Shown here: positions 40,992 to 46,540 of the stretch, piece after piece
How the letters are laid out: each line of letters begins with the position of its first letter
Position numbering within the stretch: position 1 is the first letter of the stretch
IMG/VR virus record: IMGVR_UViG_3300045994_000112
Location: 1-59,286 of that record
DNA from: a virus
Length of the DNA stretch: 59,286 nucleotides
Strand: one strand, 5' to 3'
The notes under the pieces: generated by a model
Seen by the model: only the letters and a program-made list of their open reading frames with translations
Told to the model about the DNA's origin: nothing
Databases searched by the model: none
Made by a program: the position numbers and the translations under genes

Positions 40992-41001
40992 ACTATATTT
41001 A

Positions 41002-41075
41002 TGGTATCCCGTAGCAGAATTGAACTGCTGTTTTAACCATGTCAAAGTTACGCTCTACCATTGAGCTAACGGGAC
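41002..41075 (-). tRNA. tRNA-Val(GAC)
   Basis: Loop TTGACAT gives GAC (GTC). CCA encoded. Confidence 0.9.
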
Positions 41076-41081
41076 AAATTT

Positions 41082-41158
41082 TGGCATACCGGGAAGGATT
41101 CGAACCTTCATCACGCAATTTTGGAGACTGCTGTTCTGCCAATTGGAACTACCGATAT
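41082..41158 (-). tRNA. tRNA-Trp(CCA), second copy
   Basis: Loop CTCCAAA gives CCA, G73. CCA tail encoded. Confidence 0.92.
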
Positions 41159-41164
41159 ATAATT

Positions 41165-41252
41165 TGGCGGGTGAGAGAGGACTTGAACCTCCACGCCTTT
41201 TTCAAAACGTCAGTTTAGCAAACTGATGCGGCTACCATTTCGCCACTCACCC
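41165..41252 (-). tRNA. tRNA-Ser(GCT), second copy
   Basis: Class II, G73, loop TTGCTAA gives GCT. CCA encoded. Confidence 0.93.
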
Positions 41253-41255
41253 ATT

Positions 41256-41356
41256 AATCTTACTGTGAGGGCTAACCTCTCTAGCGCAAGTAGCACGTTC
41301 CGGTTTACGCCGGTTCGGTTGAGCAGGGTCCAGGTTGCTTGGGACTACTTATACTC
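41256..41356 (-). other. spacer RNA candidate related to 24107-24256
   Basis: Hairpin CCGG-TTTACG-CCGG plus GAGG/CCTC; shares core and one end with the 24.1-kb spacer. Confidence 0.4.
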
Positions 41357-41431
41357 TGGAGCCTTCAGCTAGAATCAAACTAGCGATTACTGATTACGAA
41401 ACAGTCGTGTTATCACTAACACTATAAAGGC
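41357..41431 (-). tRNA. tRNA-Thr(CGT)
   Basis: Loop TTCGTAA gives CGT (ACG). CCA encoded. Confidence 0.88.
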
Positions 41432-41439
41432 ATATTAAA

Positions 41440-41597
41440 TTAGAAGGTTGGATTTACGGTTTCGACACCGCTGCACCAACTTGTAAGACCGTAAGGGGGT
41501 CTTTCGGTAATATTCGGCCCACGTCGTCCGTCCGATATTTACCTATACACTGATATACGACCTGTCTACCAGTTGCTGTTCTACCAGCTGCTTCTAA
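41440..41597 (-). ncRNA. structured spacer RNA closed by TTAGAAG stem
   Basis: TTAGAAG/CTTCTAA terminal stem. Interior hairpins AAGACC/GGTCTT, GTTGG/CCAAC and CGGT-GTCGAA-ACCG with a T-loop-like sequence. Confidence 0.5.
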
Positions 41598-41600
41598 ACT

Positions 41601-41677
41601 TGGTGCACCCTCTCGGATTCGAACCGAGAACATTTAGTTTCTAAGACTAACCTGACTACCAATTGCAGCAAGGGTGC
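41601..41677 (-). tRNA. class I tRNA with Leu anticodon TAG
   Basis: Well-formed cloverleaf, loop CTTAGAA gives TAG (CTA), A73, CCA encoded, but a 5-nt variable loop where bacterial tRNA-Leu has a long arm. Confidence 0.88.
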
Positions 41678-41777
41678 ATATTCTGTGCTAGTTTACTCCT
41701 TACTAGCAAGTCCTATAAGTCGACTCTGCATTTAAGCCTGCAGAGCTTACTATGCCTATAGCGTAGGCTTAAAATAA

Positions 41778-42077
41778 TCAACACTCCGTAGCCGGGATTC
41801 TGTTCTATGCTAACATTAATCTTTGCCACAACCCGCACCTATAAGCAAAAGGTTCCCAAGTGCTGTTTGTGTTGCACACTATATCACGGTAGTGTTAACG
41901 ATAGCATTTTGTGGTGGAGTTTGCCAGGGGCTTTCACCTGGTTGCGGCCTGGAGCGCGAAGGCCCAGTTTCGTCCTATATGTTACGTGTTCAAACCCCAT
42001 TACAAAATACTATCTCCTACTCGCCCTTTGCGTGTGTCCCGAACTTCCTGACTTGCGCCCGTTAGCTCGAATGTTGA
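41778..42077 (-). ncRNA. rnpB: RNase P RNA
   Basis: About 300 nt. A 9-bp terminal helix TCAACATTC/GAGTGTTGA forms P1. Near the 5' end, AGGAAGTTCGGGA matches conserved region I (GGAAAGTCCGGG); near the 3' end, AGAACAGAATCCCGGCTA matches region V (ACAGAACCCGGCTTA). The two pair as P4 (TCGGGA with TCCCGG). In the middle, GGCAAACTCCACC matches GGTAAACTCCACC. The molecule is shorter than host type-A RNase P RNA, so peripheral helices are reduced. It would cleave tRNA 5' leaders, fitting its place inside the tRNA array. No protein subunit gene is seen here. Confidence 0.85.
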
Positions 42078-42081
42078 AATT

Positions 42082-42202
42082 TGGTGCAGCCCCGTGGATT
42101 CGAACCACGACCTCGTCCTTGTATAATGGAATGATTGTAGTGCTGTATTGTATCCTTGTCAGGATCGCTTTCTACGCGAGCTAACCATTACTCTAAGGCT
42201 GC
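42082..42202 (-). tRNA. tRNA with insertion in the anticodon arm
   Basis: Acceptor GCAGCCT/GGGCTGC, normal D arm with GG, T arm CGTGG-TTCGAAT-CCACG, A73 and CCA, but 121 nt. About 45 extra nt, including an ATCCT-GACA-AGGAT hairpin, lie in the anticodon arm (outer pairs CGT/ACG). The mature anticodon cannot be read without knowing the splice, if any. Confidence 0.6.
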
Positions 42203-42209
42203 ATTAAAT

Positions 42210-42284
42210 TGGCCGGTCCTAGAGGAATCGAACCTCTACCCACTGTTTCGAAGACAATGATGATATCCATTTCACTAAGGACCG
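42210..42284 (-). tRNA. tRNA-Arg(TCG)
   Basis: Loop CTTCGAA gives TCG (CGA). CCA encoded. Confidence 0.92.
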
Positions 42285-42289
42285 ATATT

Positions 42290-42365
42290 TGGTGGGTCGC
42301 ACGGGAGTCGAACCCGCCTGGTACTGATTAAGAGTCAGCTGCATCTGCCGCTTTGCTAACAACCC
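42290..42365 (-). tRNA. tRNA-Lys(CTT), second copy
   Basis: Loop CTCTTAA gives CTT. CCA encoded. Confidence 0.92.
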
Positions 42366-42373
42366 AAATTGTG

Positions 42374-42450
42374 TGGTGCCCCTGGTCAGATTCGAACTGA
42401 CATCCAAAACCTTTTAAGGATTCCCGCACTACCAATTAGCGTACAGGGGC
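42374..42450 (-). tRNA. class I tRNA with Leu anticodon TAA
   Basis: Loop CTTAAAA gives TAA (TTA), A73, CCA encoded, short variable loop. Confidence 0.85.
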
Positions 42451-42464
42451 GAAAATAATTTAGC

Positions 42465-42536
42465 TAGAACAATCGCCAGGATATGTTGACACATACCCCA
42501 GCAGGGATTCGAACCCCATACACGCCTGATGTTCTA
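42465..42536 (-). ncRNA. structured spacer RNA with T arm
   Basis: TAGAACA/TGTTCTA terminal stem enclosing GGGG-TTCGAAT-CCCT. No CCA. Confidence 0.5.
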
Positions 42537-42555
42537 TATTTTACGTGAGCCAAAA

Positions 42556-42667
42556 ATAACAGGATGTGGCGTCTATAGACCGGGACTCGAACCCTTGACG
42601 CACCCCCAGCGGGCCGGCCTCGCGAAGTATGGAGCGAGTTTTGAGTTTTGCTGCAATCATCCTAAAC
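42556..42667 (-). ncRNA. Y-RNA-like element with T-arm domain
   Basis: Closing stem AGGATG/CATCCT, TTGCAGCA strand, CCTGTTAT end. The body has GCGTC/GACGC enclosing GGG-TTCGAGT-CCC, and a CTCGC/GCGAG hairpin. T-loop present, no sealed acceptor stem. Confidence 0.65.
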
Positions 42668-42743
42668 TGGTACATCGGACTGGCTTCGAACCAGTGACAC
42701 CTAACTTTTCAGGCTAGTGCTCTACCAACTGAGCTACCGATGC
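42668..42743 (-). tRNA. tRNA-Phe(GAA)
   Basis: Loop CTGAAAA gives GAA (TTC). CCA encoded. Confidence 0.93.
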
Positions 42744-42748
42744 ATAAT

Positions 42749-42818
42749 ATAACAGGATCAACTTTTTAGTTTTCGAACAAAGAAAATTTTATTAAGTTTT
42801 GCTGAACTGATCCTAAAA
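42749..42818 (-). ncRNA. Y-RNA-like element, short
   Basis: Closing stem AGGATCA/TGATCCT, GTTCAGCA strand, CCTGTTAT end, A/T-rich loop of about 40 nt. Confidence 0.68.
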
Positions 42819-42819
42819 C

Positions 42820-42897
42820 TGGTACCCTAGGTCGGATTCGAACCGACACGATTCTCCTTTTGAGAGAGACGCCTCATACCAATTGGGCTACTAGGGC
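42820..42897 (-). tRNA. class I tRNA with Leu anticodon CAA
   Basis: Loop CTCAAAA gives CAA (TTG), A73, CCA encoded, short variable loop. Confidence 0.85.
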
Positions 42898-42906
42898 ATA
42901 ATAACT

Positions 42907-42982
42907 TGGTGCAACCTACAGGGATCGAACCTGTTTCATCGGCTTTTCAGACCGCTGCAATGACCACATTTGCTAAAGTTGC
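42907..42982 (-). tRNA. tRNA-Phe(GAA), second copy
   Basis: Loop CTGAAAA gives GAA. CCA encoded. Confidence 0.9.
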
Positions 42983-42996
42983 ATAATAAACTTAGG

Positions 42997-43070
42997 GGTG
43001 ACCGATGGGAGTTGAACCCATACTACCAGAGTCACAGTCTAGGTTGCTACCGCTACAACACGGCCACACC
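42997..43070 (-). tRNA. tRNA-His(GTG), no encoded CCA
   Basis: Anticodon arm CTAGA-CTGTGAC-TCTGG gives GTG (CAC); D arm GTTG/CAAC and T arm ATGGG/CCCAT are good. The acceptor has an internal loop and the ends extend into AACTTAGG/CCTAAGTT. The only tRNA-like gene here with a good anticodon but no CCA. Confidence 0.75.
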
Positions 43071-43086
43071 TAAGTTCACTAAAATT

Positions 43087-43160
43087 TGGCAGCCCGTGTA
43101 GGAATCGAACCTACGCTTACTGAGTCAGAGTCAGTTATTCTTCCATTAAACTAACAGGCA
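43087..43160 (-). tRNA. tRNA-Gln(CTG)
   Basis: Loop CTCTGAC gives CTG (CAG), G73. CCA encoded; T-T at 1-72. Confidence 0.88.
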
Positions 43161-43166
43161 ACAAAT

Positions 43167-43253
43167 TGGCTGAGGAAGTACGACTTGAACGTACACGCCC
43201 TTTACAGACACTGATTTCAAAGACCAGCGTGGCTACCATTTCACCATTCCCCA
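43167..43253 (-). tRNA. class II tRNA with anticodon TTG
   Basis: Long variable arm and G73 (Ser/Leu/Tyr-type body) but loop CTTTGAA gives TTG (CAA, Gln). CCA encoded. Confidence 0.85.
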
Positions 43254-43259
43254 ATAAAC

Positions 43260-43267
43260 TATAAATA
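43260..43267 (+). promoter_or_regulatory. T4-type late promoter
   Basis: TATAAATA on the plus strand, 27 nt before the exported-protein ATG. Confidence 0.7.
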
Positions 43268-43294
43268 ATATACATACATCATTAAGGTACGTAT

Positions 43295-43594
43295 ATGAAA
43301 AACTTTCTAGCTGCACTTTTACTCGTTCCCACTTTATCATTCGCTACGCTTGAGCATTTCAAGAAGGACGTAATCTGCGAAGACGAGGACAAATTAATGG
43401 CCGAATTAACTGGTCCTGAGTATCAGGAAGAAGTTGTCATTATCGGCAAAGGATCAGTAAACGTGTTAATCATTACGCTCAACAAAGAAACAGGATCTTA
43501 CTCTGTATTAGAAGTTAACGATGGTAAATTGTGCGGGCTAAACGTAGGCGATAATTTTACCATTAATTGGAAGAAAATGCCTACACAAAAATAA
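43295..43594 (+). CDS. exported small protein
   Basis: 99 residues with a signal peptide MKNFLAALLLVPTLSFA and likely cleavage near residue 17. The mature part is acidic with two cysteines (ICEDED, KLCGLNVG). Not recognised; a periplasmic role during infection is possible. It is the only plus-strand gene in the tRNA array and has its own late promoter. Its stop overlaps a Y-RNA-like element on the other strand. Confidence 0.75.
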   Translation: MKNFLAALLLVPTLSFATLEHFKKDVICEDEDKLMAELTGPEYQEEVVIIGKGSVNVLIITLNKETGSYSVLEVNDGKLCGLNVGDNFTINWKKMPTQK

Positions 43595-43663
43595 CAGGAA
43601 GAGGTTGTCGACTAAGACACCAAAAGTTTAAGTCTGTATTGTTTGCAGAACTCTTCCTAAAAC
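43591..43663 (-). ncRNA. Y-RNA-like element, short
   Basis: Closing stem AGGAAGAG/CTCTTCCT, GTTCTGCA strand, CCTGTTAT end. The stem has A-A and T-T runs in place of AT, still paired. Confidence 0.65.
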
Positions 43664-43918
43664 TGGCTTCGTCAACAAGACTCGAACTTGTGATGCGGGG
43701 TTAAAATCGCGTATGCTGGGTCCCCGTGTGTTTCCCAAAGTTACCCTCGTATCCCCTCAATGCCTTATCTCACTCTTCATGCATTTCAACCTGTTCCGCA
43801 CTTCCCGGACTCACAGTGTTTGGTTTTAAAGCCTACGCGATTGTTATCTACTTTGCACTACTAGCTGCCTTATCTCACCTACTCAATACTACTCTACCTT
43901 CCTCTACACTATAACGAA
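43664..43918 (-). tRNA. tRNA-like gene with ~180-nt insertion
   Basis: 3' part: T arm ACAAG-TTCGAGT-CTTGT, acceptor TGACGAA, G73, CCA. The only matching 5' strand (TTCGTTA) lies 250 nt away. The insertion is bounded by a strong AATCGCGTA/TACGCGATT helix and has a repeated GTGAGATAAGGCA segment inside. Confidence 0.45.
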
Positions 43919-43926
43919 ATAAAACT

Positions 43927-44001
43927 TGGTGCTCTCTGGCAGATTTGAACTGCCTTCTGTGGACTACAAAACCACTATTCTCCCGAGTGAACTAAGAGAG
44001 C
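43927..44001 (-). tRNA. tRNA-Thr(TGT), third copy
   Basis: Loop TTTGTAG gives TGT; T-T at 31-39. CCA encoded. Confidence 0.85.
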
Positions 44002-44006
44002 ATAAT

Positions 44007-44132
44007 ATAACAGGATGCCTTAATAGACGGCGTGAAGCCGTTGCTCTGCCATTAGAGCGTACTACGCGATGTGCGTGGTGTTGGAATCGAACCAACTGAT
44101 CTAAAAGATCGTTGCTGCAAGCATCCTAAAAC
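44007..44132 (-). ncRNA. Y-RNA-like element with sealed, permuted tRNA-like body
   Basis: Closing stem AGGATGC/GCATCCT, TTGCAGCA strand, CCTGTTAT end. Body in order: hairpin GATCT/AGATC, T arm GTTGG-TTCGATT-CCAAC, acceptor half ACCACGC, 5-nt loop, acceptor half GCGTAGT, D arm GCTC...GAGC with GG, then hairpin ACGGC/GCCGT. A second clear YrlA-type permuted tRNA mimic. Confidence 0.8.
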
Positions 44133-44207
44133 TGGTACCTCCTGAGAGAATCGAACTCCCATCCCAACGTTCGTAGCGTTGTACATTATCCATTATACGA
44201 AGGAGGC
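44133..44207 (-). tRNA. tRNA-Arg(ACG)
   Basis: Loop CTACGAA gives ACG (CGT; needs A34 deamination to read more). CCA encoded. Confidence 0.93.
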
Positions 44208-44213
44208 AAAAAC

Positions 44214-44287
44214 TGGTGGAGCTCTGGGGAATCGAACCCCAATGACTAACTTGCAAGGCTAGTATAATCCCATTATATGAGAACCCC
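44214..44287 (-). tRNA. tRNA-Ala(TGC), second copy
   Basis: Loop CTTGCAA gives TGC, G3-U70 present. CCA encoded. Confidence 0.92.
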
Positions 44288-44295
44288 GATAAATT

Positions 44296-44370
44296 TGGTG
44301 GAGGCCGGGGGTATCGAACCCCTCTAGACATGATCATTGCAAGTGAACACCGCAGCCCTCTGCTGCCCCC
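44296..44370 (-). tRNA. tRNA-Ala(TGC), third copy, irregular
   Basis: Loop CTTGCAA gives TGC, G3-U70 present; one anticodon-stem mismatch and an odd variable loop. CCA encoded. Confidence 0.75.
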
Positions 44371-44374
44371 ATTA

Positions 44375-44523
44375 TAGGTTTTGAGAGACCAACTATCTTT
44401 CTTAAGGACTCGCTGGCTTGTCTCGAATTAAGAGAGTTTATACAACCTTGTACAATTCTACTGGTGTGTCATGCTCAAGAAATAGGGCACTAGAATACAA
44501 GGGACTCAATCTCAATCGTCTAT
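44375..44523 (-). ncRNA. structured spacer RNA closed by TTTGAGA stem
   Basis: TTTGAGA/TCTCAAA terminal stem, inner TTGTAC-type palindromes and an ATTCGAGA segment. No CCA or cloverleaf. Confidence 0.4.
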
Positions 44524-44531
44524 CTCAAATC

Positions 44532-44605
44532 TGGTGCTGAATGCGGGAATCGAACCCACGTAAGCTACGTACCAAGCAGCTAGGTTACCACTACATCAAT
44601 TCAGC
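44532..44605 (-). tRNA. tRNA-Thr(GGT)
   Basis: Loop TTGGTAC gives GGT (ACC). CCA encoded. Confidence 0.9.
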
Positions 44606-44612
44606 TTGTCTC

Positions 44613-44687
44613 TGGTGGTACTGATGAGAATCGAACTCATTTCTTGCAGCGTATGAAGCTGGTGCATTACCTTAATGCTACAGGACC
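44613..44687 (-). tRNA. tRNA-Met/Ile2(CAT)
   Basis: Loop TTCATAC gives CAT. One mismatch in acceptor and one in anticodon stem. CCA encoded. Confidence 0.82.
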
Positions 44688-44696
44688 ATAATAACT

Positions 44697-44768
44697 TGGA
44701 GCGGGTGACAGGGTTCGAACCTGCATCTTTCGGCTTGGAAGGCCAAACGTATTCCACAAACCACACGC
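44697..44768 (-). tRNA. tRNA-Gly(TCC), second copy
   Basis: Loop CTTCCAA gives TCC. One acceptor mismatch. CCA encoded. Confidence 0.85.
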
Positions 44769-44821
44769 ATATAAGAGAATTTTTGACTCATTTCTGACCG
44801 CCCTCTTTACATGGCATAAAT

Positions 44822-44900
44822 TGGCTCCGCATCTGGGACTCGAACCCAGCTATACATTGATTAACAGTCAAGTCCGTGCACCTGGCTCGGATTCTGCGGA
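44822..44900 (-). tRNA. tRNA-Asn(GTT), second copy
   Basis: Loop CTGTTAA gives GTT, G73. CCA encoded. Tandem near-duplicate of the next gene. Confidence 0.88.
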
Positions 44901-44907
44901 ATAAAAT

Positions 44908-44986
44908 TGGCTCCGTGTGTGAGGATCGAACTCACCTAATCATTGATTAACAGTCAAGTCCTTGCACCATGCTTGGATTTCACGGA
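44908..44986 (-). tRNA. tRNA-Asn(GTT), third copy
   Basis: Loop CTGTTAA gives GTT, G73. CCA encoded. Confidence 0.88.
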
Positions 44987-44994
44987 ATAAAAGA

Positions 44995-45045
44995 TGCCAG
45001 CCACGAGGGGACTGCTGGCGTTAGTCACCGTCTTAATACTGGTGA
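44995..45045 (-). other. paired spacer hairpins
   Basis: GCCAGC/GCTGGC and GTCACC/GGTGAC in tandem. No T run. Confidence 0.45.
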
Positions 45046-45053
45046 CCAAAATT

Positions 45054-45141
45054 TGGTGGAACGTGTAGGATTCGAACCTACTACCCTTGGAAGGGCGCGA
45101 TGTTACAGACCGCTCTAGCACTCCAACTCTAGCGACGAACC
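45054..45141 (-). tRNA. tRNA-Tyr(GTA), second copy
   Basis: Class II, loop CTGTAAC gives GTA, A73. Two acceptor mismatches. CCA encoded. Confidence 0.82.
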
Positions 45142-45146
45142 AAATT

Positions 45147-45230
45147 TGGTGGAGACGTGTGGTTTCGATCCACTCCCATAATGGGCGAGTTTTACAGACT
45201 CGCTGCTGAAGCCATCAGCTTTCCATCTCC
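45147..45230 (-). tRNA. tRNA-Tyr(GTA), third copy
   Basis: Class II, loop CTGTAAA gives GTA, A73. T-loop ATCGAAA. CCA encoded. Confidence 0.88.
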
Positions 45231-45234
45231 AAAA

Positions 45235-45303
45235 ATAGCAGGATAGTTTTTACGGTTTTGATTAAAAGTCAAATGTAATTGTTTGCTGAACCTATCCTAT
45301 AAC
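45235..45303 (-). ncRNA. Y-RNA-like element, short
   Basis: Closing stem AGGATAG/CTATCCT, GTTCAGCA strand, CCTGCTAT end, small A/T-rich loop. Confidence 0.65.
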
Positions 45304-45378
45304 TGGCGCCGTAGACGAGACTCGAACTCGCCTGACTCACATCGACAGTGTGGTGCCCTCCCCGAGAGCTACTACGGC
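45304..45378 (-). tRNA. tRNA-Asp(GTC), second copy
   Basis: Loop CTGTCGA gives GTC, G73. CCA encoded. Confidence 0.9.
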
Positions 45379-45386
45379 ATATAACT

Positions 45387-45465
45387 TGGCGGCACGAAAC
45401 CAGCTGTGCACTTACGCTTCTTAGCTTCTCGTTCCTAGGAAACTTACGCTTGGGTCATCGCCCTA
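45387..45465 (-). tRNA. degenerate tRNA-like sequence
   Basis: Encoded CCA end and a TTTCG segment, but no reliable acceptor or arms. Confidence 0.3.
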
Positions 45466-45468
45466 ACT

Positions 45469-45542
45469 TGGTGTGAGATAAGGGAATCGAACCCTTGACT
45501 AAAAGTTGGCAACCTTTAATTTTACCATTAAACTAATCCCAC
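45469..45542 (-). tRNA. tRNA-Gly(GCC), second copy
   Basis: Loop TTGCCAA gives GCC. CCA encoded. Confidence 0.92.
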
Positions 45543-45550
45543 ATAAAAAC

Positions 45551-45624
45551 TGGTCAGGGTACAAGGAATCGAACCTTGGCCACGACGCCCCAAACGTCGC
45601 ATGATACCATTTCACCACACCCTG
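45551..45624 (-). tRNA. tRNA-Pro(TGG), second copy
   Basis: Loop TTTGGGG gives TGG. CCA encoded. Confidence 0.92.
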
Positions 45625-45633
45625 AAAATACAT

Positions 45634-45710
45634 TGGTCTGCGCTGAAGGATTCGAACCTTCGACCCCTCGGTTCCAGGCCGAGAACTCTACCAGACTGAG
45701 CTAAACACAG
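45634..45710 (-). tRNA. tRNA-Pro(TGG)-like, C33
   Basis: Loop CCTGGAA gives TGG with C at 33 instead of T. CCA encoded. Isotype tentative. Confidence 0.75.
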
Positions 45711-45720
45711 ATTAAAAACT

Positions 45721-45794
45721 TGGTACATCGTTGGAGAATTGAACTCCCATCAACGGTATGTAACACCGCTATTCTACCATTAAACTACCGATGC
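45721..45794 (-). tRNA. tRNA-Val(TAC), second copy
   Basis: Loop GTTACAT gives TAC. CCA encoded. Confidence 0.88.
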
Positions 45795-45802
45795 AAACTA
45801 AC

Positions 45803-45877
45803 TGGAGTCGCGTACGGGGATCGAACCCGCCTGAACAGGTTGAAAGCCTGTGGACCTCACCAAAAGTCAAACGCGAC
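45803..45877 (-). tRNA. tRNA-Glu(TTC), second copy
   Basis: Loop CTTTCAA gives TTC. CCA encoded. Confidence 0.92.
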
Positions 45878-45884
45878 ATAAACT

Positions 45885-45958
45885 TGGTACCCTGTCCAGG
45901 TAACGATCCTGGGTCTATCGGTTATCAGCCGATTGCTCTACCTTTGAGCTAACTGGGC
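45885..45958 (-). tRNA. tRNA-Ile(GAT), second copy
   Basis: Loop CTGATAA gives GAT; T-loop ATCGTTA. CCA encoded. Confidence 0.88.
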
Positions 45959-45966
45959 ACTAAACT

Positions 45967-46040
45967 TGGTACGGGATGTAGGGATCGAACCTACGCTCTC
46001 AGAGTCAAAGTCTGATATGCTACCATTACATAAATCCCGA
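45967..46040 (-). tRNA. tRNA-Gln(TTG)
   Basis: Loop CTTTGAC gives TTG (CAA). T-T at 1-72. CCA encoded. First tRNA of the array in transcription order. Confidence 0.88.
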
Positions 46041-46049
46041 TCAAAAAAC

Positions 46050-46252
46050 TTACCTACTGTGGCTACTCCTTAGTAGCATATAGATTCAGAGTCTATAGGT
46101 CCTGCAAATTTACTGCTTGCCACCCATGTACGTCAGTAGGTATTCAAAATAGCAGTTAGTAACCTTTGCAATGCCATTGCTGATTCAGGCACAACTGCTA
46201 TTTTGAATACCTAGCATTGCTGCTAGATATGTTGGGGTCTCTGTGCCCCAAC
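46050..46252 (-). ncRNA. array leader with very strong hairpins
   Basis: A 20-bp perfect inverted repeat (46138-46157 with 46193-46212, AATAGCAGTT core), an overlapping TACCTACTG/CAGTAGGTA pair, TATAGA/TCTATA and GTTGGGG/CCCCAAC (46231-46252). Upstream of the first tRNA in transcription order. Confidence 0.55.
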
Positions 46253-46365
46253 CAGGAGTCTTACTAATGTGTTCTCACCACACGTTCATGTTTCCTGTCC
46301 GCCCTTTTTACAGCTTAATTTATAGTGTTCTGCTAGGTCTACGTTACCTATCCACACTGCACATA
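46253..46365. other. 113-nt spacer, nothing assigned
   Basis: No gene or tRNA seen between the leader hairpins and the small gene at 46366. Confidence 0.4.
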
Positions 46366-46524
46366 TTAGCAGGCAATTAAACTGCCTTTATGCGACTTCT
46401 TTTTACATTGTAACTGCGCATTACGCATCAGCTTCTTCGCAATAAGCTCTTTGAACTTATCTTGTGTTAGCGTAAACGTTGCCAGCCACTCTGTTTGTTG
46501 TTTCAATTTTTTATCTGTTTCCAT
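46366..46524 (-). CDS. small basic protein
   Basis: 52 residues, METDKKLKQQTEWLATFTL onwards, with a KK-rich C-terminus. AAAAGGA lies 5 nt before the ATG. Helical and basic; not recognised. It lies directly before the tRNA array in transcription order. Confidence 0.55.
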   Translation of the reverse strand: METDKKLKQQTEWLATFTLTQDKFKELIAKKLMRNAQLQCKKKSHKGSLIAC

Positions 46525-46540
46525 TATTCCTTTTCACAAA

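Noticed and set aside
42374-42450. Suppressor tRNA for stop codons
   Set aside because: Anticodons TAA and TAG read TTA and CTA, not stops. A stop-reading triplet (TTA) occurs only in the CCA-less mimic at 34678-34856.
29154-46040. CRISPR array
   Set aside because: Repetition comes from tRNA arms and spacer stems. No regular identical repeat with unique spacers and no cas genes.
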